20,923 bases of DNA from CAZYBU01 sp964645775. Its GTDB lineage: Bacteria > Spirochaetota > UBA4802 > UBA5550. Shown in pieces: positions 1-7,665 of the stretch. The position numbers were made by a program, and so were the translations under genes. A model generated the notes under the pieces. The model was not told the origin of the DNA. It did no database searches and saw only the letters and a program-made list of their open reading frames with translations. The stretch spans positions 1-20,923 of the forward strand of contig CAZYBU010000049.1 of the NCBI GenBank assembly GCA_964645775.1, in the 5' to 3' direction. Position 1 is the stretch's first letter, and each line of letters opens with the position of its first letter.

Positions 1-62
1 AGGTCTACCTTTCGTGGCCGGGGTTCATCCTGAACGGCGGCCACTCGAAGCTCAGCATCCAT

Positions 63-192
63 GCTTCGCTATTGTTGCAAATAGTAAAGGATCATTTAAG
101 GTGTGCTTAGTCCCGATGAAGTCGGGACTTGTCGGCGCGGGACATTACGGAATCCGTTCCGGGCAGGGTCCTTTTTGCTTCGCTATTGTTGC
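63..192 (+). repeat. Two copies of a 16-bp direct repeat
   Basis: The 16-mer GCTTCGCTATTGTTGC occurs exactly at 63-78 and again at 177-192, with starts 114 bp apart. The bases beyond each copy differ. Two perfect 16-bp matches this close are not expected by chance. They may mark a dispersed extragenic repeat family, which only a whole-genome search would show. Confidence 0.75.
109..129. repeat. Inverted repeat, 8-bp stem with 5-nt loop
   Basis: AGTCCCGA at 109-116 is perfectly complementary to TCGGGACT at 122-129 across the loop TGAAG. No T-tract follows on either strand, so it is not a clear intrinsic terminator. It lies between the two copies of the 16-bp direct repeat and may belong to the same repeat unit. 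Confidence 0.6.
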
Positions 193-300
193 GGAGATTA
201 AGTACTGACTTTTTGCTGTTTTAGTATAATTTCGCTGAGCCCGAAGGGAGAAGTCTCGACAGTGTCGGGATTGGCACATTCGGCCGGAATACGACTGAAC

Positions 301-1218
301 CTACTCCAGTCCTGCCCGCCAGGTGGCTGTTCCCGCAAGGCTGTGCTTCTTCGCCAGCTTCTTCATTTTTGAACGGGTTTGCTTATCCGGGGCGTAGAGG
401 GTGAAGCGGCCCCTTCTGTCGGTTCCCTCGATCACGAGGCATCCTGAACCGTGTCGGCGGGAGCCGTAACGGTCCGCCAGCCACCGGGCCCGGGAGAGGG
501 ATACCGCCGTGACCTTTTTTCTATTACGCCACAGGTACCCGTAGGCCGGGACGCCGAGCCACACGGCTTTCGCGGGAAAAAACTGAAGGGCGTAACGGAT
601 ATTTTTCTCGGCCCAGTCCAGGTCCGTGACAGGGCCAGGCTCCGTGCCGCTCCTGTGATAATCGTAGGTCATGATAACCGCGCCGTCCAGAACCTCTGAT
701 AAAAGCCGGTAATCATGAAGGTGACGTCTGGGATCATCGTAGTCGAGGGACGGGAAGAGGGCCATGGTTATGACCTTTCCCGGAAGGCGCTCACGTACCT
801 GGCCCAGAAACCGGGCCAGTTCCACTTTCCGGGCGGGTGGAAGATGCTCCACGTCGAAGTGCAGGCCTTTCAGGCCACGGAAATAGACCAGACGGGCCAG
901 GCCGTCAAGGACACGGTCCCGGGCCGCGCCCCCGGAAAGTACGCGGATACCGTCCCTGTAGGACGCGAAGGTCACCAGGGGATAGAATTCCTTTCCGGCG
1001 CATTCTCCCCGCAGGCAGTTTTTCAGAAGAGGGAAGTCTGCCACTCGTACTCCTTTCTCCGCGTCCATAAGGACGCCGGTGACGCATAACCGGTCATAGC
1101 CTGAAAGCTTTTCCTCAACCGGCTCCTTTGCTCTGTGATAGACATAGCCCCACTCTTCAGCGGTAAGGGAGGGGATCGTCATAAGAATGGCAGAAAGAAG
1201 TGTAACTATGCGGACCAT
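301..1218 (-). CDS. Secreted GH18-like (YdhD/SleL-type) protein
   Basis: This 305-residue protein has a signal peptide (about residues 1-20) followed by a single GH18-like TIM-barrel domain. The visible landmarks are the beta-4 strand GLHFDVEHL (118-126) with D122 and the candidate acid E124, the VIMTYDYH strand (181-188), GVPAYGY (222-228) and the C-terminal TATWRAG (297-303). In canonical GH18 enzymes the motif is DGxDxDxE; here the first two Asp positions are K117 and H120, so only the last Asp and the Glu remain. The family hydrolyses chitin or peptidoglycan-like glycans, and the secreted single-domain form resembles the spore/cell-wall YdhD-SleL group. Activity and substrate are inferred. 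The start at 1218 follows a GAGAG about 7 nt upstream. The gene is divergent from the SRPBCC gene. Confidence 0.8.
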   Translation of the reverse strand: MVRIVTLLSAILMTIPSLTAEEWGYVYHRAKEPVEEKLSGYDRLCVTGVLMDAEKGVRVADFPLLKNCLRGECAGKEFYPLVTFASYRDGIRVLSGGAARDRVLDGLARLVYFRGLKGLHFDVEHLPPARKVELARFLGQVRERLPGKVITMALFPSLDYDDPRRHLHDYRLLSEVLDGAVIMTYDYHRSGTEPGPVTDLDWAEKNIRYALQFFPAKAVWLGVPAYGYLWRNRKKVTAVSLSRARWLADRYGSRRHGSGCLVIEGTDRRGRFTLYAPDKQTRSKMKKLAKKHSLAGTATWRAGLE

Positions 1219-1338
1219 ACCAGGCTCTCAGATTTATATCCCGGTATCCTGCCCCGGCGCTTAACGCAAGTATAATATGGGTACGAATAAATCAGGGATT
1301 AATCTTGACGTATACTTCCCATTCGAGGAACTGCATTT

Positions 1339-1893
1339 ATGCGTTTTCGATTCCAGAATCTGATTGTTTTCCTGTTACTATTGGCGCTCACGGCAGGGTA
1401 TCCTGCCCTTGCCGATGAGAAACCGTGCCAGATAATCTTCACGGAGAAAGATGGCCGGTTCCTGGCCCGGGCAAAAGGGATCATCGACGCCTCTCCGGAG
1501 AGGGTATGGTACATTATTAACGAGTACAATAATCACGATGCCTACATGCCCGGTTCCCTGGAGAGCAGGGTCATGAGCCGGAAGGGGCACGTGCTTCTGG
1601 TTTACAAGAAGATTCGGGTGGGACTCCAGAAGATGGAATATGTTTTGAGTGTTACACAGTATCCGGCTGAGAGGGTTGTCCGTTACCGTCTTCATGAAGG
1701 TCCATTCCGGAGAAATCGCGGTCTATGGAAAATGAATGAAATATCAAATGGTCGGACGGAGCTGATCTACGAGATGGACATGGAACCGGACTTTAATACG
1801 CCCGGATTTCTCCAGAAAATTGTGTACCGTCAGACCCTTCCGGACTTTTACCGGGCCGTTAGAAAACGGGCCGCTGAGCTTGAGAGAAAATAG
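1339..1893 (+). CDS. Secreted SRPBCC (START-like) family protein
   Basis: The 184-residue product has a clear signal peptide (hydrophobic core about 8-20, likely cleavage after ALA at 23-25). The rest forms one SRPBCC/polyketide-cyclase-like domain: an early GIIDASPERVWYIINEY segment (47-63), characteristic of the beta-strand/helix start of this fold, then beta strands and a long C-terminal helix (about 166-183). The fold makes a hydrophobic cavity for lipids or other small hydrophobic ligands. Exported versions are common in Gram-negative genomes and mostly uncharacterised. ATG at 1339 is preceded by GAGGA (1325-1329) at good spacing. The ligand cannot be inferred. The GGDEF gene starts 60 bp downstream and may be co-transcribed. 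Confidence 0.8.
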   Translation: MRFRFQNLIVFLLLLALTAGYPALADEKPCQIIFTEKDGRFLARAKGIIDASPERVWYIINEYNNHDAYMPGSLESRVMSRKGHVLLVYKKIRVGLQKMEYVLSVTQYPAERVVRYRLHEGPFRRNRGLWKMNEISNGRTELIYEMDMEPDFNTPGFLQKIVYRQTLPDFYRAVRKRAAELERK

Positions 1894-1952
1894 ATTCTGG
1901 TTATCTTTATAAAAGAGCGCTGTGTAAAAATGCGATCAGGCAGCTTCGGGGT

Positions 1953-3095
1953 ATGAGTATGTCGGTTACGGTTATTAATCAGATAGCTTTGAACGTTTTC
2001 TGCATCCTGGTCCTGGTGATAATTCTGCGGGGCCATATGGTACGGGTCAGTATCTCCCTGGATCAGCGGATCTTCCAGATACTTGCCCTTTCCACACTTA
2101 TTCTGATGGCAACCGACAGTTTCCTCCTGGTCATCGATGGAAAGGAGGGGAGCATAATTCATTATCTCCTCCAGGTCGTGACGGTAATCTATTACATATT
2201 CAATACCGTTGTTATTTCAATCTGGATTCTTTACTCCGATTATACTCTCTTCCACAGGAGAGAGAGACTGAGCCGTCGTATTATTATCCTCGGCCTGGTG
2301 AACTTCTTTTTCGCTGTTCCCGTTGTCGCGAGTACCTGGGGAGGGTACATATTCCAGGTCGGCCATGACAATGTATATTCCCGCGGACCCTTGTTTCTTT
2401 TTTACGCGGCAGGATGGTACACCCTGCTTTTCTATTCGCTGGGTGCTATCCTCTGGAACAGGAAAAAGGTCGACCGGAACACCTGCCTGGCTCTTATCTA
2501 TTTTGTTATTCCGCCCCTGGTGGCAAGTCTTCTTCAGCTTGTGATCTACGGCGTTACCATCATGTGGCCGGCGCTTACCCTCTCCATATTGATTGTTTAC
2601 ATTAATATTCAGAACAGCCTGATGACTCTCGATTATCTGACCGGCATCTATAACCGCGCCCAGATCGAGAGTATCATTGAACGCCGCATCTCCTCCCGGA
2701 GGGGAATGTTCGCTCTTATTATGATCGACCTGGATGATTTCAAGTCGATAAACGACAGCTTCGGTCACCTGGTCGGGGACCAGGCCCTGGGGAACACGGC
2801 CCGTCTTATCCAGGAATCTCTCCGCTCCGGTGATACCGTTGCCCGGTACGCGGGGGACGAATTTCTTGTTCTCCTTGAAACATCCGATCCCGATGGTCTC
2901 AAAAAAGCCGTGGAGAGGATACATCAAAACGTGGAGACCTGGAACAGGAAAGAGAATGAAGTCTACGAGCTATCCCTGAGCATGGGCTATGACCTTTTCC
3001 CGGAGGATGAGTCCTGTTCACTGGACAGCGCCCTGGACAGGGTCGACATGCTCATGTACGAGGACAAGAAAAGAAGAAAAGAGGGCAGGGGCTGA
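1953..3095 (+). CDS. Membrane-bound GGDEF diguanylate cyclase
   Basis: The 380-residue protein has about seven hydrophobic segments in residues 8-217, resembling a 7TM sensor of the histidine-kinase N-terminal type, then a C-terminal GGDEF domain (about 222-375). Visible motifs are LDYLTGIYNR (226-235), MIDLDDFKSIND (257-268) with metal-binding Asp residues, and the signature AGDEF (300-304), where Ala replaces the first Gly. RSGD (291-294) sits at the spacing expected for the product-inhibition I-site RxxD. Ala in the first position is found in active cyclases, so c-di-GMP synthesis is likely, with feedback inhibition. Two in-frame ATGs (1953 and 1959) compete; GGGG just upstream is the only Shine-Dalgarno-like element. 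The ligand sensed by the membrane part is unknown. Confidence 0.88.
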   Translation: MSMSVTVINQIALNVFCILVLVIILRGHMVRVSISLDQRIFQILALSTLILMATDSFLLVIDGKEGSIIHYLLQVVTVIYYIFNTVVISIWILYSDYTLFHRRERLSRRIIILGLVNFFFAVPVVASTWGGYIFQVGHDNVYSRGPLFLFYAAGWYTLLFYSLGAILWNRKKVDRNTCLALIYFVIPPLVASLLQLVIYGVTIMWPALTLSILIVYINIQNSLMTLDYLTGIYNRAQIESIIERRISSRRGMFALIMIDLDDFKSINDSFGHLVGDQALGNTARLIQESLRSGDTVARYAGDEFLVLLETSDPDGLKKAVERIHQNVETWNRKENEVYELSLSMGYDLFPEDESCSLDSALDRVDMLMYEDKKRRKEGRG

Positions 3096-3235
3096 TACCC
3101 GGCCAGGCAGCCTGAAGGTTCGTTTCGATATCTCTTGTGATCCACATGCGGGTAGCTTGCATTTGAATTACGGAATTTTCAACAATATAAATGGATATTT
3201 TTTGATATTTGTTCCTTTATAATCCACATTATTGA

Positions 3236-3261
3236 GGCAGGATGGGGTGATCCATCCTGCC
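3236..3261. repeat. Perfect 10-bp stem-loop upstream of the EFR1 gene
   Basis: GGCAGGATGG (3236-3245) pairs perfectly with CCATCCTGCC (3252-3261) across a 6-nt loop. There is no U-run on either strand, so it is not a standard intrinsic terminator. It lies in the 263-bp gap between the GGDEF and EFR1 genes, about 100 bp before the EFR1 start. It could be a Rho-linked 3'-end hairpin, an operator or a leader structure. Confidence 0.6.
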
Positions 3262-3358
3262 CAAACCGGATTGACATATGACCCGGTCTCTGTCCGGGAT
3301 GGGGAAAGCCGCTGATTATCAGAGGTCATTCCCTGCCTGACCGGAAGGATTACTCCGT

Positions 3359-4168
3359 ATGAAGATACTCATCGTTTATTTCTCGGGAGTGGGGAACACC
3401 CGCTACCTGGCCCGGTTCGTCGCCGGCAGGCTCAATGACGCAGCTCATTCCGTTACCACGGTCCCGGTGGAAAAATTTGAACCGGGGTCGATCAGGGAAT
3501 ATGACCTAGTCGGATTCGGTTCGGCCGTGTATCATACCACTCCGCCTGAACCGATCGTCGAGGCCCTGAAAAAATGCCGGGTTGAGGATATGCCCCTCTT
3601 TACCTTCTGGACCATGGGACTCTACGCCGCGGACTGCGCGAAAAAATTCCATGACCGGGCCGTGAAACAGGGATTCCGTCCCGTGGCCAACCTGGAGGCT
3701 CTCTTTCCCGGAACGGACCTGGCCATGCAGGTCCCGGAAGGTAGCTGGCTGGCGAAGCTGAACCTGCGGGTGGATAAAAAGCTGGAAGAGAAGGTCGAGT
3801 CGCTGGTCGAAAGGCTTTCATGCGAGATGCCGGAAAATCGAGAAGGTAGCCGCTGGTACACGCCCCTGGACAACATCGCCCAGAGGATGGGTATTCCGGT
3901 CTACGAGAAGTACAAGAGACGTCTTTACGCGGACATGGTAGTCTGTACCCGGTGCGACCTCTGCATGAAGTCCTGCCCCAGGGGATCGATTTACCTGGAT
4001 GAAGAGAATGCCTACAGGTTCACTCCGGACACCTGTATCCTGTGCCTGCGGTGCTACCACCGGTGCCCGGCCCGTGCCGTTAAACTTCAGAACCATAATA
4101 AAAGACCCGGGCAGTACCCGGGTCCCCACGCGGCTCGGAACTACATTCCCCTCACTCCTGAACGATGA
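3359..4168 (+). CDS. EFR1-family flavodoxin/ferredoxin fusion
   Basis: The 269-residue protein fuses a flavodoxin-like domain (about 1-155) to a two-cluster ferredoxin (about 190-242). The N-terminus MKILIVYFSGVGNTRYLA has the S/T-rich FMN phosphate loop (9-15). The C-terminal part has two CX2CX2CX3C motifs, C196/C199/C202/C206 and C226/C229/C232/C236, fitting two [4Fe-4S] clusters. This matches the EFR1 family (EFR1 family ferrodoxin in NCBI naming), thought to move electrons between flavin and iron-sulfur partners, mainly in anaerobes. The partner is unknown; the neighbouring NMO-like flavoenzyme is only a guess. ATG at 3359 has GGAAGGA (3343-3349) upstream. Its last 17 bp overlap the end of the convergent crotonase gene, and residues after about 246 look like a low-conservation tail. 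Confidence 0.88.
   Translation: MKILIVYFSGVGNTRYLARFVAGRLNDAAHSVTTVPVEKFEPGSIREYDLVGFGSAVYHTTPPEPIVEALKKCRVEDMPLFTFWTMGLYAADCAKKFHDRAVKQGFRPVANLEALFPGTDLAMQVPEGSWLAKLNLRVDKKLEEKVESLVERLSCEMPENREGSRWYTPLDNIAQRMGIPVYEKYKRRLYADMVVCTRCDLCMKSCPRGSIYLDEENAYRFTPDTCILCLRCYHRCPARAVKLQNHNKRPGQYPGPHAARNYIPLTPER
4093..4124 (-). terminator. Intrinsic terminator of the crotonase operon, inside the EFR1 gene
   Basis: Read on the minus strand, GACCCGGG and CCCGGGTC (plus-strand arms 4104-4111 and 4117-4124) form a perfect 8-bp GC-rich stem with a 5-nt loop, followed directly by TTTTATTATGG. This is a good Rho-independent terminator about 28 bp past the crotonase stop codon (4152). It lies within the 3' coding region of the convergent EFR1 gene, in the stretch encoding its C-terminal tail. 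Confidence 0.8.
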
Positions 4169-4874
4169 TGAAAAGGGGTTCCACGTATTCCGGGTCCTCG
4201 TTATCTATGGTGTCGATGATCTCTTTGTGCATCCGCTTTTTCATCTCGCCGAAGATGCCCCGTTTTTTCCGCAATGTCTTCGCGAAGGCGAGGGCCTCCT
4301 CCATAAGGGCCTCCCGGTTGTCGCAGGCCTTGAGGATGATGTGATGTTCCTCCAGTTCCGGGGCCGTGTACCGTTTCCCGGTCAGGGCCATTTCGTGGAA
4401 CCTGTACCGGGGCACAGCCTTCAGTACCCAGGATATCATGCCGGGAAGAAAGGGGATGCTCACGTCGATCTCCGGGAAGCAGAAGTATCCCCGGTCTGAA
4501 CGCATAAACCGGAAGTCGCAGGCGCAGGAGAGGATCGCCCCGTTTCCGAAGGCGTGTCCATTAATGGCGGCAATGACCGGGACCGGGTAGAGGAGCAGTG
4601 CCTTGAAGACGTCGTTCATGCGGTACATGAAGTCGCGCATGGCCTGGTAGTCCTCGGCCTGCTTCCTTTCTATGAGCCAGGGTACGTCCACCCCCTGGGA
4701 GAAGTTCTTCTCGTCCGAAGAGGTAATAACCAGAGCCTGGATTTCCGCGTCCTCCATTATCTCCTCCAGGGTTGAGACCATGGTATGGGCGAAATCCAGG
4801 TTCATCCGGTTCTCGTTGTTCGTCATTGTGAGGATGGCTACGGATTCATCCTTTTCCCATTTCATAAGGGACAT
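4152..4874 (-). CDS. Enoyl-CoA hydratase/isomerase (crotonase) family protein
   Basis: This 240-residue crotonase-fold protein shows the two oxyanion-hole segments, KNFSQGVD (56-63) and INGHAFGNGA (104-113). The hydratase Glu144 position, in the helix after the second oxyanion loop, is Ile (I114, GAILSCACD), while the second acid is kept as E135 in FPE (133-135). Having one acid only is typical of delta3-delta2-enoyl-CoA isomerases and other non-hydratase members, so isomerase-like chemistry on an acyl-CoA is more likely than hydration. It starts 29 bp after the NMO-like gene, with GGAGG 6 nt before the ATG, so the two form an operon. Its 3' end overlaps the EFR1 gene by 17 bp. Confidence 0.82.
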   Translation of the reverse strand: MSLMKWEKDESVAILTMTNNENRMNLDFAHTMVSTLEEIMEDAEIQALVITSSDEKNFSQGVDVPWLIERKQAEDYQAMRDFMYRMNDVFKALLLYPVPVIAAINGHAFGNGAILSCACDFRFMRSDRGYFCFPEIDVSIPFLPGMISWVLKAVPRYRFHEMALTGKRYTAPELEEHHIILKACDNREALMEEALAFAKTLRKKRGIFGEMKKRMHKEIIDTIDNEDPEYVEPLFIIVQE

Positions 4875-4903
4875 GGCGTGCCTCCAGGTTTTCCCGTTCG
4901 GGT

Positions 4904-5941
4904 CTATTTCATTTTCTCTTCCAGAGCTTTTTGCGCTTCCTTTGCTTCCCTGACAGTTTGCTGGATAATCTGCTCCACGGTAAGGGTCTCATGGATGATA
5001 CCGGCCACCTGTCCCAGGGGAAGGACTCCCTTTTTATTGTCCCCATCCATGGTGCCGGCCTTGAAGGCATCGAAACCGATGGCCATGCGGGCCATCTGCA
5101 GGGATTTTTTGATACCCATGAACATAATGCCCATGGCCAGTTTCAGCCAGGGGAATCCCAGCAGGCGGGCGATGCGCCTGGAGTTGAAGAGGGCGCTGAA
5201 GGGATTGAGTTTCTTGTTGATGAGCCGTTTCGATCCCTCGGATTTCATGACACGGGCAGGCAGGCCGTCGACCCGGTCCGTGTACACGGTATTGAATATA
5301 TCCTGTTTATTGGTAACCTCTTTCTGTTTCTCGTGTACGGGGCTCTCCGCAGAGTTCATGAGACGGGTGCCCATGGCCACGGCATCCGCGCCCAGGAGAA
5401 GCGCCGCTGCCAGTCCCCGGCCGTCGCCGAACCCTCCGGCCGCGATAATGGGTATCTCCATGGCGTCGGCCACACCGGGAACGAGAACCAGAGAGGTCAC
5501 CTCACCTCCGTGGCCCCCCGCCTCGTGGCCCGTGACAATGATGGCGTCTGCTCCGTCCTTCTGGGCAGCCAGGGAGTGCTTCAGGGTGGCAACCGTGGCG
5601 ATCACCTTGCCTCCGTAATCGTGGACCGCTTTCGCGATCCAGTCCCCCTTGCCCAGTGAGTAGTTCACTACCGGCACCTTCTCTTCTATAATGATTTTCG
5701 CGTTCCGCTCAGCGCCGGGGAAATAGAGGGTAACGTTGGCGCCGAAGGGCCTTTTCGTAAGCTTACGTGTCTCCTGGATCGCCTGGCGGGTCTCTTCGGC
5801 GTTCATGACGCCAGAGGCGATGATACCCAGGCCCCCGGCGTTGGAGACGGCCGCCACCAGGGGAGGTGTGCTTATCCAGCTCATGCCGGAAAGGATGATG
5901 GGATACTCGATTCCGAGAAGTTCAGTAATTTTTGTCTTCAT
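4904..5941 (-). CDS. Nitronate monooxygenase / FabK-like flavoenzyme
   Basis: The protein is a 345-residue FMN-dependent TIM barrel of the nitronate monooxygenase/2-nitropropane dioxygenase family, which also includes FabK enoyl-ACP reductase. Landmarks from the chosen start are IEYPIILSGM (11-20), SNAGGLGIIASG (33-44), GHEAGGHGG (138-146) containing the conserved active-site His (H144), AAGGFGDGRG (167-176) and GADAVAMGTR (184-193). The open frame extends 13 codons upstream, but ATG at 5941 has GGAGA 5 nt before it and begins at the conserved N-terminus, so I use it. Pairing with a crotonase-fold gene hints at an acyl-thioester substrate. Sequence alone cannot separate NMO from FabK-like activity. 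Confidence 0.83.
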   Translation of the reverse strand: MKTKITELLGIEYPIILSGMSWISTPPLVAAVSNAGGLGIIASGVMNAEETRQAIQETRKLTKRPFGANVTLYFPGAERNAKIIIEEKVPVVNYSLGKGDWIAKAVHDYGGKVIATVATLKHSLAAQKDGADAIIVTGHEAGGHGGEVTSLVLVPGVADAMEIPIIAAGGFGDGRGLAAALLLGADAVAMGTRLMNSAESPVHEKQKEVTNKQDIFNTVYTDRVDGLPARVMKSEGSKRLINKKLNPFSALFNSRRIARLLGFPWLKLAMGIMFMGIKKSLQMARMAIGFDAFKAGTMDGDNKKGVLPLGQVAGIIHETLTVEQIIQQTVREAKEAQKALEEKMK

Positions 5942-6124
5942 GGTATCTCCAGTGGTTGAGAGGTTAGTAAACCGGAACAATCGACCCGACCTGAAAGGAA
6001 AGATTATGAATCATGACATAATGGCCGAAGTTTGATCAGTTTAACGTGTATAGTATAAAATAAATATATATTTTAGCAATCCTTTTTCAGGGTTTGATGG
6101 GGGAGACTCAACCGGGTCCTTTTG

Positions 6125-7606
6125 TCAAAAACGGCGATTCCCGGTAATCGTTTCGGCAGGATCGGGGTCCTCGAGAAAGCAGAAAGGGTCCCGTTTCGTG
6201 AAGATGTCCAGGCCGAAACTCTTTGTAACGGCCAGGCACCCTCCGCAGAGGGGACGGATGTCGCACTCCGCGCATGAGGAGGTCCCCATGCGATACCTTG
6301 CCGCCAGGTCCGAATCGTAGATATCCAGAAGGGAATTCTCGTTCAGGTTGCCGATGAGGGAGGGGAGCTTGCGGCAGGCGTGGACCTGTCCGTCTGATAA
6401 AAGGGAAACAAAGTTAAAGGCGGCTCCGCATCCGAATCCTGTACAGCCGGAAAAGAGGTCCTCTCCACGCAGGTACTTCTCGAGGTTCAAAAGGTTGTCT
6501 TTGAATCCCAGCAGGGGATTCTCTTTCTCCGCGGTCAGGTATTCCCGCAGAAAATTGCGGTAGGCTTCCTTATCCGGAAGGGCAAGGGCCGCTCCCTCTC
6601 CGAAGAGGGCCAGGCGGTTGAAGTTATATCCTCCCGTGCGGCCCTTCAGAATTTCGCCCAGTGGGATAACCTGGTCCAGGTTGTCCCGGGTCAGAGTCAG
6701 CATGACCATGGTGTCCGCAGGGGTATCCTGCATCATGTCGAGAAACTCCAGGGTCCGCTGAAAATGTCCCTCTCCCCGGATGTAGTCGTTGTATTCCTCC
6801 AGGCCCTCCAGGCTCACCTGGAAGTATTCCGGTACGGCGATTTCGCAGATGCGGTCGATCTCTTCCCGGGTGGCCGGGTTTCCCAGGATGGCGGTGTAGA
6901 ACCCGTTACGCACCGTGTATTCGTAGAGCTCGTAGAAGTCCGGATGGAGCAGAGGATTGCCTCCCGTGAAGGTTACATGGCCCCGGACACGTTTCGTTTC
7001 GCAGAACCGGACCATCTCGTCGATGGTACGCCTCCCTTCCTCCAGGGTCACGGCATTTCGACTGTCCCGGTCGTAGCAGTGGCGGCAGTGAAGGTCACAG
7101 GCCTGGGTAAGGTGCCACTGGAGGGTAAAGTATTCGGCTCGAAAATGTCTGTCGGCAATATTCTCTCCCCGGGGAAAGTCACCGGCCCTCTGAATAAGGG
7201 GCCCAGGTTTCAGCAGGATACCTCTCTCCACAGCATGGTCAATGACTGCGTCGACCTGGCCGATGGTAAAACCTGTAAGGCCCATGAGCTCAGGACGGGA
7301 GATGTTCTCCAGGACCATCTTCAGGGCCAGGAGCTCCCCATCCTCCGCTTCGCGGATATTCACTTGATCTTCCGGGTCACGGTAGACCAGAACCATGACA
7401 GGAGAATCGGAAGGGACCGGCTCCCGGTTGCCGTTGAGTTTATCGGGCAGGTGTTTCCAGTTCGTCTCTATTATCTGGAGGGTAGGGTTAACCGTGAGTC
7501 TGTCGGGACCGTCCCACTCTTTTTGCCACGTGGGAAGCTCCGAAAGGAACGATTCAAGACGGCCCTTTTCTTCTTTGAGAGATTTGGTATTATCCTGTCC
7601 TGACAT
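6125..7606 (-). CDS. sbtM: Radical SAM/SPASM peptide maturase, SbtM-like
   Basis: The 493-residue enzyme has three parts. The N-terminal region (about 1-155) probably includes a peptide-recognition module. The radical SAM barrel (about 160-350) carries LQWHLTQACDLHCRHCYD (162-179) with the cluster cysteines C170, C174, C177 and a GGNP motif (215-218). The SPASM domain (about 385-480) has C388, C393, the G406-x4-C411 unit, C445/C448/C454/C457 and C476, enough to bind two auxiliary [4Fe-4S] clusters. SPASM maturases install crosslinks or heterocycles in ribosomal peptides. Length, layout and the adjacent 58-residue peptide match my recollection of the SbtM thio(seleno)oxazole ('selenobiotic') maturase family; this needs an HMM check. 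AGGA lies 6 nt before the ATG. A generic SPASM maturase is the fallback call. Confidence 0.8.
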   Translation of the reverse strand: MSGQDNTKSLKEEKGRLESFLSELPTWQKEWDGPDRLTVNPTLQIIETNWKHLPDKLNGNREPVPSDSPVMVLVYRDPEDQVNIREAEDGELLALKMVLENISRPELMGLTGFTIGQVDAVIDHAVERGILLKPGPLIQRAGDFPRGENIADRHFRAEYFTLQWHLTQACDLHCRHCYDRDSRNAVTLEEGRRTIDEMVRFCETKRVRGHVTFTGGNPLLHPDFYELYEYTVRNGFYTAILGNPATREEIDRICEIAVPEYFQVSLEGLEEYNDYIRGEGHFQRTLEFLDMMQDTPADTMVMLTLTRDNLDQVIPLGEILKGRTGGYNFNRLALFGEGAALALPDKEAYRNFLREYLTAEKENPLLGFKDNLLNLEKYLRGEDLFSGCTGFGCGAAFNFVSLLSDGQVHACRKLPSLIGNLNENSLLDIYDSDLAARYRMGTSSCAECDIRPLCGGCLAVTKSFGLDIFTKRDPFCFLEDPDPAETITGNRRF

Positions 7607-7665
7607 GAACTATCCTGAAGATAACCGGGATATGATTGTGAGAGATTTTTTTCTCCTGCCTGAAC

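Larger units (their letters stand above)
1..300. other. Non-coding, repeat-bearing left edge
   Basis: I find no convincing gene here. A 64-codon open frame (14-208, plus) exists, but it has no Shine-Dalgarno sequence, and its only internal pattern is the hexapeptide CFAIVA occurring twice, which is just the translation of a 16-bp direct repeat. The stretch also holds an 8-bp inverted repeat (109-129), and its right part (about 231-270) has short self-complementary segments. This texture suggests dispersed intergenic repeats rather than a protein gene. The sequence starts mid-region, so a gene to the left cannot be judged. Confidence 0.6.

Noticed and set aside
14..208. 64-codon open frame at the left edge
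   Set aside because: No ribosome-binding site, and its repeated peptide is explained by a DNA direct repeat.
1271..1276. Perfect TATAAT in the divergent gap before the SRPBCC gene
   Set aside because: No acceptable -35 at 16-18 bp on the plus strand; the nearby TTGACG (1305-1310) lacks a -10 at proper spacing.
6764..7603. 279-codon plus-strand frame opposite the SPASM maturase
   Set aside because: Antisense shadow; the minus-strand product has a complete radical SAM and SPASM cysteine pattern.
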